From Apostichopus japonicus (Eukaryota; Echinodermata; Holothuroidea; Aspidochirotida; Stichopodidae), in assembly GCF_037975245.1 (NCBI RefSeq), contig NC_092562.1, positions 42,501 through 106,500 of the forward strand: 64,000 bases of DNA. Direction: 5' to 3'. The notes under the pieces were generated by a model. It worked only from the letters and a program-made list of their open reading frames with translations. It searched no databases and was not told where the DNA came from. Position 1 is the first letter of the stretch. The number at the start of each line of letters is the position of its first letter. Below, in pieces: positions 32,396 through 48,190 of the stretch. The position numbers were made by a program, and so were the translations under genes.

Positions 32396-35003
32396 TAATT
32401 TTGACTAGGGACGTCGATAACTATTTGGGGTTATTATACTGTTTAAGTTGGGCCATACATATTTCAAACGTGGTTTTATTTATTCATTTTTCTCATGTAC
32501 AAACCGAAACAAACTTGCTGTTTTCCCCTCCTTTGATCTTATCAACGATGCATCGAAGACTGCCTGCCATTTATTGGAAATCGAGAGTCAAAGTAACAAC
32601 ATAGGCATGTCATTGGCGAAATTTTCTCCAATCGTAAGTGTTCTGAAGTGTAAAGTATCATTAAACTCAAAATGAATATAGGACACAGAACCAAAAAAAA
32701 TAAAAAGCAACAAAGTTAAAAGCATCGTATATATATACACATCAGTGCGTGAGCAGAATTTACTGTACGCATAAATAATTCAGAAATATCATACTCTATA
32801 TACATGAGTCGAGAGAGAAGCACATAGTACACAGACCGTATATCGTTGACTACTCACGCATGGAGAGTATAGCTGTATCCTTAGGTTTAAATACTTAAAT
32901 ATACCCATGAGAGGAATTGTAAATATGACAGAGACCTTAAAGGACGTGCATAACATACTAATGTATGTAATGTCTCTGGGAAGCTGTGATGTACAGGGAG
33001 ACAAACATTGCGACATAGTATGAGAAAATTCATTAAATTAAGTAAATTTAGGAATATTCCGTATAAACATATTTTAAGAAATTGAATAAATTTACATAAC
33101 GGAATCATTGTGGAATTTTTTCTTCTTTTTGGACATCGATTTAGACTTGTCCTCAAAGACGTAAGACATATCTTGGGACGTGCCTTCATCTTGGGACATG
33201 AAATTTCATTTGAGGCTTGACCCGAGGGACTTGAGACTTCACGAACAATTTCCCCAAAACAGCTAAGAAAAACCGTGCTCCGTTTCGGAGATATCATACT
33301 TTAAAGCAAATTAATAGTCTTTCATTTTTATTCAAAGATAAGACTAGGTGGGACACGATTTCTTCAGTAACCATGCAAATTAGTAAATTGCAATCTTTCA
33401 TGTATTCACACTAGGCGCGCATTTTTAAACCACACCTCGGCGATCACAGTTAGACTATAGAAAGAACTTTAATTTGATTCAAAGCTGACATAAACTTTTA
33501 TGAGTTTTGCTAAAGAAAATCTGATAAATTTTAGACCTTTTTTAAGACCACCTACAAAACAGAAGGATATTATGTATGTTACATCATTTCAAAGTAAATG
33601 TTTTTTTAAAGGAATACTACAGCATCCCAAGATGTAACGCTTATAGCCCTTTAAATTGACAAAAGATTATGTCACCTATACAACGGTGGGAGAATCCATC
33701 ATATTATGTGTTTTTAGAGCCAGATAGTGGATAGTAGAAGTTTATATTTTTCATGGTTTATTAGTTTAATTAATTACTAGTTAACTTCTCTCGAACAAAG
33801 CAATAATAATGTTATTTTTCATTCCGTTAAATCATGATACTTGGTTTGTTTCTTTCGAAAGCTATGCACTGTACTTTTTTTTTTGGGGGGGGGGGATTTA
33901 TCACTGAAGTGTAGTATAGTTTTAGAATGTCTTCCTATTAATGCAGTCTGTATTTATAAAGCTTTATCTTTTTTATATTATCAGAATTTAATCTTCCTTC
34001 CGCCGAGAAATCATTTTTTATTTTTCATTATGAAGGAAAAACTGAAGGATATTTCCATCTCAAGACTTGTCACCTTATAAGATGTTACCCTTCTCAACTA
34101 GTCTGTAGTTAGTAAAATGTCGACTGGCTAGCGGATTATCCCTTTAAGCGATGAAGTAGATGGTTTTTAAACCTACGATATTAGATATAGTGATGAATTT
34201 ATCATGATGAATAATGGAATCTAATACTCCCAAACAATCTCCGCCTATGCGCGTCAAATGTGTTTGTTTGTTGCTAGGTGAACATTCAAAATATAGGTCA
34301 ATAATGTCTGTAAAGGTAAGTTCATGCAGGGTGATACTGACATGCTGGATTATTTTTCTATTCTTTTCTTTTCATCTATCCACCACCTTGAAGTAGTAGT
34401 ATTTACTTGAATTGTTAGATTGTAGACATTTTGCCAACCAGTTCGTGTGACCAGACACGAAATTCAAAGTTGGAGGGGGCACCAACATTTTAAGGAGTGT
34501 CACTTACTATTTAAAGATTGGCACAATACTCGTGTCATGTAACTAGTGTGATGTATACAAATGATGGTGGCACATGTGTGTGTTGGGGGAGGGGGGCAGT
34601 AGTCTACATGGTGGGGGGGGGGCAGGCCAGTCGGTACTGGCCCTCCGCGTTTCTTGTTCAATACGTATCTGCAATCAATCAAACTATTTCTTCTCATTTA
34701 AAGTTTAATTAAGGATATTAAATTTAACAATTCCGTCGACGTTCTAGACAGTCTTATGTAACAGGTGTACACGGAACGCATGCGTGAATGCATGTCCGAA
34801 ATGAAATTCACTCAAGCCAACACCTAATATGAAATATTGTCTAATATTGGAAACATTATTCATTGCAGCTCGATTTATATACACATTCGTAATATAGTTA
34901 AGATTGAATGCATTAACATGCCGTATCAATAAATATACATATTCATATACATACCCATACATATTCATAATAATACCAGTACAGAAAAGCTGGTTGTTAA
35001 CTT
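32396..35003. other. No gene; one dispersed repeat copy and a G-rich patch
   Basis: The segment 33,240-33,305 read on the minus strand resembles 42,117-42,180 on the plus strand. Shared words are 'taaagtat-a-atatctcc', 'aacggagca' and 'tttcttagct-tttgggga'. G-runs occur at about 33,883-33,895 and 34,611-34,622. ORFs lack recognisable domains. Confidence 0.5.
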
Positions 35004-35095
35004 TGTATAGTTTAGTTTAGTTTAGAGACCCGATGATCAGGAAGCCTTACCGTATAGCTTATTAGAGACCCTATCAGTGTTAGATCATTTGTATG
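35004..35095 (-). mobile_element. LINE 3' terminus
   Basis: The minus strand has 'tagggtctctaataa' ... 'tcctgatcatcgggtctc' then 'taaactaaactaaact'. This matches the layout of the LINE tail at 9,290-9,357 ('tagggtctttgatggg' ... 'ctcatgatcatg' ... 'taaactaaactaaa'). The reverse-transcriptase body is absent or unrecognisable, so this is a short 5'-truncated copy. Confidence 0.6.
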
Positions 35096-36869
35096 ATCAT
35101 GTAAATTATATTGTTTTATTGTTGAATGTCCTGACCTTTGATTTATTTTCATATTTTGATTTATTTTCATATTGTTTGACATGAATGATATTAAACAACA
35201 TTTCCTACTCGGAAGTGTGTTTACTGAGCAGTATATAGTGTAACAGGGATCATATACAGTATATAGTTTCGTATAGTACTTGTCAGGAACTAAGCAACTT
35301 ACAAGTGTCTTACTCCACACGTCAGCATTTTCTATGTCATACTTAAAGGGGCATTCCGATGTCAGAACGTGGTTTTAAACTGGTTTGCGTCAAAACCGAA
35401 AAAACATTGCAAATCAAACAAAAAATTGGAAGAAGTCTTATGATTCTTTCTGGCAAAAGAGTAAGACAGAGGTTGTAGCTCCATGGAGTAACTGAAAGAG
35501 TGACGTCATCATGGCACATCAGTATTTAGAACATGTTTTTAATTTTGCTTTTAATAATTTGCATATCAATTTTAGAGACGATATTCAAATAATGTCTCTT
35601 TCGATGTCGCCTTGGCAACCGGGATACATCGATATTACAGTATAAACAATCAAGATGTGTCACGTAACAACGTAACATTAACAAGGGCTCGTTATTGAAA
35701 GAGAGTAAAGCCGTAAACAAACATTATATATACATATATATGTGTGTGTGTGTGTATACTTGTTCCTGCTGCCACTGTCGTTCTGTTAAGGATTTAATCT
35801 CTTCAATCCTTCAAGCAAGATGAAAATAAAAACTTTCATCACGGCGAAGACGGAAAAAATCCCATTGATCTGCGGTATTAAATCAAATCACTTTGAGAGC
35901 CATTATTACGCTTAGGTAACTGTTTTACAAAAAAAATAATGAGCGTTTTACATTAAACAGTTAACACGACATACATTTATGGCCTTATGACATTTATCAT
36001 CATCAAATGTTTTTGATTTAAGCAATGTATAACACCGAGTCTCCGTTGATAACATTTAGCTTTTTTTTCTAGAATAAAGTAATATCCTCCCCAGGGGAAA
36101 TGCAATATGAGTCAGAGATTAAAGGATAGATAGAACATTATCAATTTGGAATACATTATACATGCTATATATATGCGCAACAAAATTTAAAAAATAAAAC
36201 CCAAGGAATTGGTTATTCACTTTGCCAAAAACACAGTCTACTTGTAAAATAATTAATTTGTTGCATAACAACATATCGCTTCTTCTAAACTCCAGTATCA
36301 CATGAAATACGGAGAAAGGTAAGGAATGATCTTGGATGAAAGCGTCGCAGCGGTATATTGTTTAATATATTAATACGTTAGCATGTAACATGTTTTAGCA
36401 TCGTTCAATGACCACGGTAGCTATATAAACGTGTTAGATTATAAAAGTATTTATCAAACAAACATTGACGAACACGAATGCGCAACAACAACAAAAACAA
36501 CTACAAAACGTTTCAAAGTTATGTAATTGCTGAACGTCGGTAGAAATATTTTGTGTAACCAACAAGTTTCAAAGTCAATAGCTGCATTGTTGGCACATAT
36601 TTAGCAAAACGCAAAAGATTAAGTTATTTAGTTACTGCATGATATGCTATGACCAAACTGTGGAGGAGAAGAGCAAAGAAGTCATATTGTTAGTCTCATT
36701 ATGCTCATGTTACTATATGTCTTATCGCAACCGGTATATATTTTATGTCTTTATTGTGTGATATTATTATTTTAAACACCGGACTCCGGTGTGCTCATGA
36801 TATAACATACGAACATTCACTTTTCTATATATATGGTACCGTAATTATGTAAGTATTATATATATAGGA
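35096..36869. other. No supported gene
   Basis: AT-rich DNA with a short tandem duplication 'ttgatttattttcatatt' at about 35,139-35,175 and a TA/GT run at about 35,727-35,757. Nothing else supported. Confidence 0.5.
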
Positions 36870-36884
36870 CCTTCATAAATATTT

Positions 36885-36970
36885 AAATATATATATATAT
36901 ATATATATATACGCCTATATATATACGCCTATATATATACGCCTATATATATATACGCCTGTATATATAC
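36885..36970. repeat. TA array with 'cgcc' interruptions
   Basis: (TA)n followed by four units of roughly 18 bp, 'tatatatatacgcc' type. Confidence 0.9.
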
Positions 36971-37355
36971 TCATAAACTGAAAGAAAAGTTATCCCAAAA
37001 ACGATTTTTTTTTTCTTCTTAATCTTTTAAGAATACTTACCAGTGACGAGTTGAAAATACTGAAAGATTGTTAGTCCCAATCACATGTCAAACCAGTTCA
37101 ATGTTTAACTGAGCACTCGATCACAAATTTCGAGAAATGCTCCACAGCCAGACGAGCATTATGTAGCTTCCGCCTCCCACAAATCTTTAAATCATAGATT
37201 GTTATCCGTTTTCTCGTACCGAAAGATATTGCCTTTGGCCTTTAAACATGTTATCTTCGTTTTACAATAATCCCGAAAAACTCCACACCGTGAGTCAAGA
37301 GTATGGAAACCCAGAGGAGCCGTCATCTTCTACATTATGTTCTAGTTTGCAATTG

Positions 37356-37357
<2 letters not shown>

Positions 37358-37398
<41 letters not shown>

Positions 37399-37416
37399 AG
37401 TGTGTGTGTGTGTGTG
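37358..37416. repeat. (TA)n-(GT)n compound microsatellite
   Basis: A TA run to 37,395, then a GT run to about 37,416. It directly borders the hammerhead-bearing Penelope terminus. Confidence 0.95.
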
Positions 37417-37440
37417 CGTTGAGACTAGTGGAACACTAGT

Positions 37441-37485
37441 AGTTGTAACTCAGAGTTTCACGCGTTGAGCGATCATCAGACAACT
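37441..37485 (-). ncRNA. Hammerhead ribozyme candidate, Penelope-type
   Basis: Read on the minus strand: stem I 5' strand AGUUGU (37,485-37,480); core CUGAUGA (37,479-37,473); stem II UCGC-UCAAC-GCGU with 3 GC pairs (37,472-37,460); GAAA (37,459-37,456); short stem III CUC-U-GAG (37,455-37,449); UU; and stem I 3' strand ACAACU (37,446-37,441). This last strand pairs perfectly for 6 bp with AGUUGU. The predicted cleavage lies after the second U (37,447). All core nucleotides of the hammerhead fold are present. Tiny stem III and this position just 3' of the GIY-YIG ORF fit the hammerheads known from Penelope-like elements. The U-U opposition at the base of stem II and the one-base loop of stem III are weak points. 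Confidence 0.65.
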
Positions 37486-37520
37486 CTGGCAATAACACGC
37501 AAATTCTCAATTGAATGATT

Positions 37521-37800
37521 TTAGAGATTGAAGTGATTTGCAACAGGTTGGTTGATCTTTTTTGTTTTGATCGCCGATCTATGTTGTGTCATTCTCATTC
37601 TAAGAGTGTTTTTTGACGCTCCAATGTATTGTAAGTTACAAATATTGCAGTAGATGAGGTAAATGACATTTTCGGATAGGCAGTTAATTTTGTGCCGAAT
37701 TTGAAACGTGCGTTTGATACAATATGTAGATACTGTTACAATATCATTGAACATTTACAAAAATGTTACAATTTTTGTTCCAAGACTGAAGACTAAGACG
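37521..37800 (-). pseudogene. Penelope-like retroelement, GIY-YIG endonuclease end
   Basis: The minus strand encodes FQIRHKINCLSENVIYLIYC, then NICNLQYIGASKNTLRMRM and THRS-like QHRSAIKTKK, ending in VANHFNL. This is the C-terminal GIY-YIG nuclease domain of Penelope-like elements: VIYLI and YIG form the namesake motif, followed by the conserved Arg and His. The upstream reverse transcriptase is missing; the fragment is cut near 37,800 by a minisatellite. The hammerhead candidate and a TA array follow it 3'. A remnant, not an active element. Confidence 0.75.
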
Positions 37801-37811
37801 TCACGGGAAGT

Positions 37812-38272
37812 AGATCTAGTGTCGTCGAAGTGATCACGGTGTGCTTCATGCTAATGATGGTCTAGTGTCGTCGAAGTGATCACGGTGTGCTTCATGCTAA
37901 TGATGGTCTGGTGTCGTCGAAGTGATCAAGGTGTGCTTCATGCTAATGATGGTCTGGTGTCGTCGAAGTGATCACGGTGTGCTTCATGCTAATGATGGTC
38001 TGGTGTCGTCGAAGTGATCACGGTGTGCTTCATGCTAATGATGGTCTGGTGTCGTCGAAGTGATCACGGTGTGCTTCATGCTAATGATGGTCTGGTGTCG
38101 TCGAAGTGATCACGGTGTGCTTCATGCTAATGATGGTCTGGTGTCGTCTAAGTGATCACGGTCTGCTTCATGCTAATGATGGTCTAGTGTCGTCGAAGTG
38201 ATCACGGTGTGCTTCATGCTAATGATGGTCTAGTGTCGTCGAAGTAATCACGATGTGCTTCATGCTAATGAT
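37812..38272. repeat. 46-bp minisatellite, ten copies
   Basis: Units 'gtgtcgtcgaagtgatcacg' + 'gtgtgcttcatgctaatgat' + 'ggtctg' repeat nearly identically. Each contains the palindrome 'gtgatcac'. A few point variants (ggtcta against ggtctg) mark copies. It abuts the truncated 5' side of the Penelope fragment. Confidence 0.95.
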
Positions 38273-41523
<3,251 letters not shown>

Positions 41524-41720
41524 GGCGTCTAAATATATATACGCTACGATGCCAAATTTTAACAGCTCGGGGCAGGAGAAGTTGTTTTGTCTATAATTTA
41601 AACAAAGTACACATTTAGCTGAATCTTGAGGTATGGTGTGCGTTTTTAAGACCGAAATACACCCAACGATCATTATGTCTATGTGATAGATATACCTGAA
41701 CAACTTTACCCAAACAGCAA

Positions 41721-41945
41721 AGAGAAATATAATTCCATTTGGGAGATATCAGAGATATAAAGCTTCTTCACACACAAAGGGAAGAAGACTTGTTCAAGTC
41801 TAAGTATGACATTATCGAGCCACATGTGTTTCATTTTCTTAGTTTACTTTTTTACTTTTTTTACTTTTTTTTTAAATTTATTACAATGTTTATATTTTCT
41901 GTGATGGAAATGGGTTTTGCAAGTACTAAATCTACAATATTTGAG
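41721..41945 (+). repeat. Interspersed repeat, family B copy
   Basis: Shares with the minus strand of 51,285-51,425 the ordered blocks 'ttccatttgg', 'cttcttcacacacaaaggga', 'acttgttcaagtctaagtat', 'gacattatcgag' and 'tttatattttctgt-atggaa-tggg'. No coding content. Confidence 0.65.
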
Positions 41946-44900
41946 TCTCTGTTCATGAACTAATGATGGCATTGGTTCCAATGTCAACATTGTTAACATG
42001 TTACCTTGGAAACATGAAAAGGAAAATAATAAGAAAGTAAAAGGTTTCAGATCCTAGTCTGCTATAGTGGCAGCTATGACGTCACAGATTTACAAAATGA
42101 CAGCTCCCAGACACGACTTCTAAAGTATAAAATATCTCCCAACGGAGCAAGATATTTCTTAGCTTTTTGGGGAAGTTGTAGATTTAACATGTGGAACTTT
42201 GTTGTCCTGATGTAGCACTGGCAAGCAGTATATATGGCAATGTATAGTCCATCTTACTTACATCAACTTACTGACGAGAAAACCTACACAGCCACAACAC
42301 GTTTTTAACGCGCTGCACGCTATACTTGCGTTAGACGAAGCAGTGTGTTGAAGGTGGGGAGAAGAGTGTGACTGTGTTGGGGGGGGGGGGGGGGAGGTTG
42401 GGACACAGATATCAATCTAATAATTGTCTCTGAGGGTTCTGTGGAGTTCATAGTATTTTGATGTCACCTTGCTCACATTTTCATATTCCGAGCGGGGCTG
42501 CTTGATAAATCGCCATTTCTGCAGACCGTTATAATAAGAAATCACAAAACGTGTCAAATGAATTATTTTGGATTGCATTTCGGAAGGTATATGCATGACC
42601 TCAACTGACTTTTATTTTGCAAACAGCGCCTTCGATAGTCTCAATATAATACCATACAACGGTAACCAACACTGTAATAATTTAAAACCCAAATAAACAG
42701 CATATTCTGCTAGGCAGCAGAGTAAACGAAGTCATCACAAAACTTAAATTGAATGTTTGGTTTTCTTTATAATTGTAACTCACTTTATCACAGAGATAAA
42801 TATTCTTTGTGCAAAACAGTTGTAGTTTGATGAAATTCTAAATACAATGAACATTGACAACTAAAAAACATTCTACAATGCTTCAAATTTTAAGGACATT
42901 TCAATAATATGATAAAAAAGGTTAAAAGAAAGTTTATTGAAGAACATCTTCCGTGATGAGATCACCAGACCGTCGGGTCGGGGGAGGTTGAACTGTGTAA
43001 CAACTGCTGCATGGGAGCAACAAGTATATGCCTAAACTAACACTTAATTTCGATCGCCATTTTCCCCGTACACGTCCCACCCCTGTCTTTTTCCCATGAC
43101 GTGGTGTCCCTCTTTCAGTCAACCAAACAAATATGGTAACCCTAGGTCTATACCCCCTTCGTGTATTGTATTACCAGGTATCAGCCCGGGTATAACCTCG
43201 TATAGGCCTATTGTAGTTGCCTACTACACACAACTAAGCATGTAAATAACCAATACTTACTTTCTTGAATAATAATGACCACCGACAAAGACGAAGAAAA
43301 GGATCTTCTTCACAACACACAAGTCTACGCAAATGTCAGATTAAAAGTGGTAATTGATGTTTTAAACGTTAATCAAATCTAACATCGTTAAACGGTATTT
43401 CGAAAGTAAAGTAATTTTGTACTAGTTGCCATCCTTATCATTGATTCGTTCCTTCAACCAACGCTTGTTGGCTTGCTCCTTAATTTTTTTTTTTTTTTTT
43501 TGTCACCCCTCTTTTTGTAGGTCGCCTCTCCATGCAGCTAGCTATAATGTCCAGCGACCCGGTTATATATTCTTATTCCTTATTTCGTTGCTTACATAAC
43601 CTCACTGAAGTACCACTTACCCTCTTTTAAATATTGCAAAATGGTAATCCTGTCTCGGGGCCTTTGCTTAAACTTAGTAAGGTTTTATTGCCACTTTGAC
43701 AGTTCTTCTTTGCCTTCTGTACGATTCGTATACAGATCTGGTGATGTAACAAACAACATTGATAGTTTTCAATGTATACTGGATTGTTTTTCCTTCTTCT
43801 GAGAAACAATCGAGTAAAGACACCCATTATTGAACGGTTGGCATGACAACAGTATGGCAGTATATCCTTTAACATCTTGACTGAACTTATATAACGTTTC
43901 CTAATTGACTTGAATTAGTAAATTATTTCTCTATAGAATTCACAATGATCCTGTCATCACTCGGTAAGCTAGAATCCTGCTTCGATCGGTGCTTACTTCC
44001 TTCCTTAACGCTATATCCCCCCACCCCTTCTTTCCTGAGTTCACAGGAAGCCCTAAACACGGTTGGCATGAGGTGGGCGGCGGAGGGAGAGGCAGGGTGT
44101 AACAAATGTACAGTTGTGCAGAATTTGCCCCCACATGTGGTGGGACCCAGGCCGCTTGACAAATCATTGCTGTTAAATTGATCTGGAAAGTATGTAGGCC
44201 TACCTTCTTATGAACAATGTTCAATTAATTTTAATGCAAAGAGAGGGGAGGGTGAGGGCGTGCTCCTGGGCAGTTTCCCAAGATATACCTTAATATTGGC
44301 CTACCTGTTTTTTTTTTCCAGCAGTTCAGAGATATAAAACATAAGACGCGTCATAATTCTAACTGCGAGGGTCTGACGTACTTAAATCTGGAGGAGGCTA
44401 ACTGCAGGCTTAGGTGGCACTTAGCACACAAACACACACAAAAAAGAAGCTCTCTTTGAGCTTGAATTGTACATTTTCTAAAGTAACTTGTCGTGTTCTG
44501 GAGAATAGGCCTATCGATATTGCTTTTAACAGTACTTTAGTATGATAGCGCACAGATTTGAGCAATTCAACAAACACTGCAGTTCCAGACTTTCATGTTG
44601 ATGTTAACATGTTCTTTTGTTTTCTGCCCTGAAGTTGCCGTTTACATCAATTCTGTCTTTTAAACCTTAGGAATAAATCTTATGACTGAAAAATCGAGCC
44701 TCCACATTAACTTTAGGACATGTAATGAATTTGTTGGAAATTGAAAGAGAAAGAACTAAACAAAATTAAACCAGTTACGTTTATTTCCAGTTTAATTTCT
44801 CTCGGCATTTGTGATACTTAAAATAGTTAACACCCCCACCCCTCCCTTCTATTTAAAATAGATGTAATTACAACATACTGCTATAAATCTTGAGAAAGTG

Positions 44901-45263
44901 ACTTCCTCTTCCAAAATAATTAACACTTTCATAGTAGAGGCGCTAAGTCCTTTTTGTATACAAGGATCAAGTTATTGTCATTAATTGTTGAGGCGAACTT
45001 CCAAAGAAAAGGGCGGACAAAATTCAAAGACATCCTAGAGATACCTGTTTAAGAAAAATCACCCAAGATAGAACCTTGGCAAGAAACCCAAACAAACTTG
45101 ATCCACTCTTAATCCCGCTCCCGCCCCCTTCCTCCCCTTTTATCGAGACTGTAACCATGAGATATGATCATGAAGATACTACATCAAGTTAGGTTCTATA
45201 ATAACACGAGGCCTTTCGAAAGGTAAGAGATACTATACACAAGATCTTGGTTAATTGCTGGTG
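41946..45263. other. No supported gene; poly-G and poly-T runs
   Basis: A second dispersed-repeat copy at 42,117-42,180 pairs with 33,240-33,305. G-run at about 42,380-42,393; T-run at about 43,484-43,501. ORFs at 42,934-43,122 and 43,627-43,875 (minus) have no recognised domain. Confidence 0.5.
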
Positions 45264-45274
45264 AGCAATCATAC
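45264..45274. repeat. Flanking duplication of foldback 2, left
   Basis: 'agcaatcatac' is identical to 46,096-46,106 and lies at the outer edge of the left arm. Confidence 0.7.
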
Positions 45275-46095
45275 GGAAGCTGGTCACTTCGCCCAACAAC
45301 CATTTCGCCCAACTGCCATTTCGTCCAACCTTACCATTTCGCCCAACCAGCCTGGTCATTTCGCCCAACCTTGATTAAATATTATACTTCAATAAGGTAA
45401 CGTTCGGTAATTATTATATTAAGGAAACTTGAGGATGGATCAGTGTTTTAGGGGTTAGGTTTGATAGGAAACGTTCAGGAATTGTTAACGTTACGGGATA
45501 CGAACCGAATATTAAGGAAACTTGAAGTCGTGGTTACAGTCGGTAGGATGGATCAGTGTTTTAGGGGTTAGGTTTTTATGGAGACCGATTCCCCTTTGTT
45601 GGTATAACATTAGATTAACACTACGTAGAACTAGATAAACACCTAACTGCTGTGAACAATACCCTTAATTAATACCTGGCGGACTTCATAAACGCTTGAC
45701 CGAAGTCATCAAGCCGAACAATTATTCCACACCGATTACCCTTTGTTTGTATAATAACTTCCATTGTATGCGTAACCGCCTAAAGTAGTGTAATCCTCCC
45801 ATTATACCCGAAATAACTGCTCAGACTCCGATTGATATCGAGCGGACATCACTTTATTTACCTACCACGAAGTAATATAACCCAAAATAAATTAAATTGA
45901 ACGAGTGAAATAGAAAAAGTAATATTATTCTAACTGAATATGAGTAAACAAATTGGTTGGGCGAAATGACCAGGCTGGATGGGGGAAATGACCATGCTGG
46001 TTGGGCGAAATGACCAGGCTGGTTGGGCGAAATGACCAGGCTGGTTGGGCGAAATGGCAGTTGGGCGAAATGGATGTTGGGCGAAGTGACCAGAA
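45275..46095. mobile_element. Second foldback transposon, 821 bp
   Basis: The left arm (45,275-45,370) consists of 'catttcgcccaacc' units, and the right arm (45,954-46,095) is its reverse complement with extra units of 'ggttgggcgaaatgaccagg'. Arms share the unit order from the tip inward: 'ctggtcacttcgcccaac', then 'ccatttcgcccaactgcc', then 'cctggtcatttcgccc'. The interior holds a degenerate internal duplication around 'aaggaaacttga' and 'ggatcagtgttttagggg' (about 45,417-45,461 and 45,509-45,571). Eleven identical bases flank the element. The design equals foldback 1, but the sequence is unrelated. No transposase. The outermost few bases of the two arms do not match, so ends may be off by up to five bases. 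Confidence 0.75.
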
Positions 46096-46106
46096 AGCAA
46101 TCATAC
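46096..46106. repeat. Flanking duplication of foldback 2, right
   Basis: 'agcaatcatac' matches 45,264-45,274. Confidence 0.7.
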
Positions 46107-48039
46107 TCTGTACCTGGAGAGAACAGCATTGCTCAAGATTTCATTTTCACTGACCATAATGAGAATTTGATGACCGATTACTCTCGATCTGATTATTCGA
46201 GGGAAACTAAACCAAATAGACATTGAAGATGGACCAGGTAACTAATATATGAGGACACACTGGCAAATGGGGGGAGAAGAATGAATAGTGTTTTGGAGAG
46301 TTTGTGTCGTGATTACCGAGTGATTACGTCATAAATACAATGAGTGACATTGACATGCAACAGGGTGTGTATAGTTTTGCGTAAATAACGGCAACTTAAG
46401 AATTTGAAATGACATCGTAAAATGACTAAGCTTCATAGTCAAGTTAAAGTGAATCTATTTAACCTCTAATACTCATATACCTTTAAACGCCGGATCCTAT
46501 GTTTAATTTGACCAAATTACATTAATTTTGTCTGTTGCTAATCAAACACAAATTTCTCTCCAAGACAAAAACCAACCAAACAAACAACAACAGCTGGTTA
46601 TAAAATTTACAGAGGAGCTTGAATTGAGACCAGAAAACATAGAGAACGAATTAATCTCATTTTCAGATTTATTTGCAAATTCTGGAATTTTCTTTAACTT
46701 TCGTATTACCACTAGTCCTACATACATGGTACTCCGTAGTTTTTGCGATTCCAGTTGTATTATTTTCAAAATAATTCAACTTAGTTGCGAAGTTTTCATC
46801 CTTTAATCTAAAAGATGAAAAATGAATAAAGACCTAATAAACTAAGTGACACACTGTGCTGTTGTTTTATTTATTAATAAATCTATGAAAATTCTGCAAC
46901 TTTCATATTAATATTAGCCCTACATACATGTGTTACTCCATACTTATTGTCATACAAGTTAAATTTCAACAAAATTCAAATTAAATGTAAGTTCTTATTC
47001 GTTCTTCTAAATGTTGAAAACAGGAAAACGACCAAGTATGCAAAGTGTAACACTGTGCTTTTTTTGGTTACTAGGTTATTAGATCCATTAACAGATAACT
47101 ATAGTACAAAAGAAACCAAAAGCATTTTTTTTCTGATAAAGTAAAAATATTCAGTACCTAAAAGATTTAGAGAAACTGAATTTCAAATTCCTGTTTCTAT
47201 CTTGAAATTTTATCCACCCTAAGAATGATGGCTGAATGCATTCCTTCATAGATTTTTCAGCAAAAGAAGAACATAAAAAATGTGTGTGTAGTAAAACCTG
47301 GATTATCTGGTCCTCTTTTATCCAGATTCTGGATTATCCAGACCCTGGATCATCTATACACCACTATTTATATCCAGATCCTGGAATATGCGGACCTATT
47401 ATCCAACGTGCAGTTGGAGGAATTTGTTTCAAAAAGTCGAAAGCATTTATTAGCACCTAATTATGGACCTAATTTATGGTCTATTTATGCCTCAGACAAT
47501 TCACCATTTGACCTCTAAACTAAAGTTTTTCCTGGGGGAGCACCCCCACATCCCCCTACATACAAGTTAACATCCCCTCCCCCCCCCCCCCCACAGCAAC
47601 AACCACTCTTTCCTAAAATTTCTGATCCACCTACCAACCTGCCTGTCCAAATCCTTAATGGTTCATTGCCCCCACCAAAATCAGTCAGCAGAAAACTTTG
47701 AAATTGGCCCCCCTCACCCCTTTGAAATCCTGTACACCTCACCTTAGCAGAATAAAGAAGGTACAAAGTCTGACCTCAAAGCGCTTTACAGTACTGTCAA
47801 TAAAACACATTTTGCAGTTCTTTACGGTAGTTCAACTACGATGTAGTGTAGAGAAACTCAATTTTCCAGATGTTTCCTTATCTCTTCATCTGATCCTGCG
47901 GTGTCCACATTAACCAGGGTTTGACTGCACTCTGTGCAGCTCAGAATGTTCGGTTTTGAAGCTAGCAGTTACACTGAGCTCTGTTAACTTGAAGAAGTCG
48001 TCGTCACTCGTGAACAGATATGATCAGACGGTTCTCTCC
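46107..48039. other. Downstream flank / possible 3' UTR of NUP155
   Basis: No coding exon seen. Minus-strand AATAAA-type signals occur at 47,446-47,451 and around 46,866-46,880, either of which could end the NUP155 transcript. Repeated 'ctggattatc' words at about 47,295-47,390 and a C-run at about 47,578-47,592 lie in between. Confidence 0.4.
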
Positions 48040-48190
48040 TCAGGGGTTCCGTAACATCCTCTCCAATCTGTACTGAAGTTCGGCAAATTTCTCTAGTAGC
48101 CTCCGTTTGACCTGAGGACGGCCCGTGGTAGCCTCCAATTCAACTTTGTAGCCGGCGATGGCATCCAAGCACAGTGTCACGAACTGCCGT
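48040..48190 (-). CDS. NUP155: NUP155 terminal coding exon
   Basis: 151 nt from CTTGCAG to TGA (48,042-48,040). Reads [20 protein letters not shown] and ends [13 protein letters not shown]. The vertebrate end (RRFTNLCLDAVCGYLVELQ ... LQAKLERLH) is clearly homologous. Confidence 0.94.

Noticed and set aside
37812-38272. CRISPR-like regular repeat
   Set aside because: Head-to-tail 46-bp repeats without unique spacers, in an animal genome: a minisatellite.
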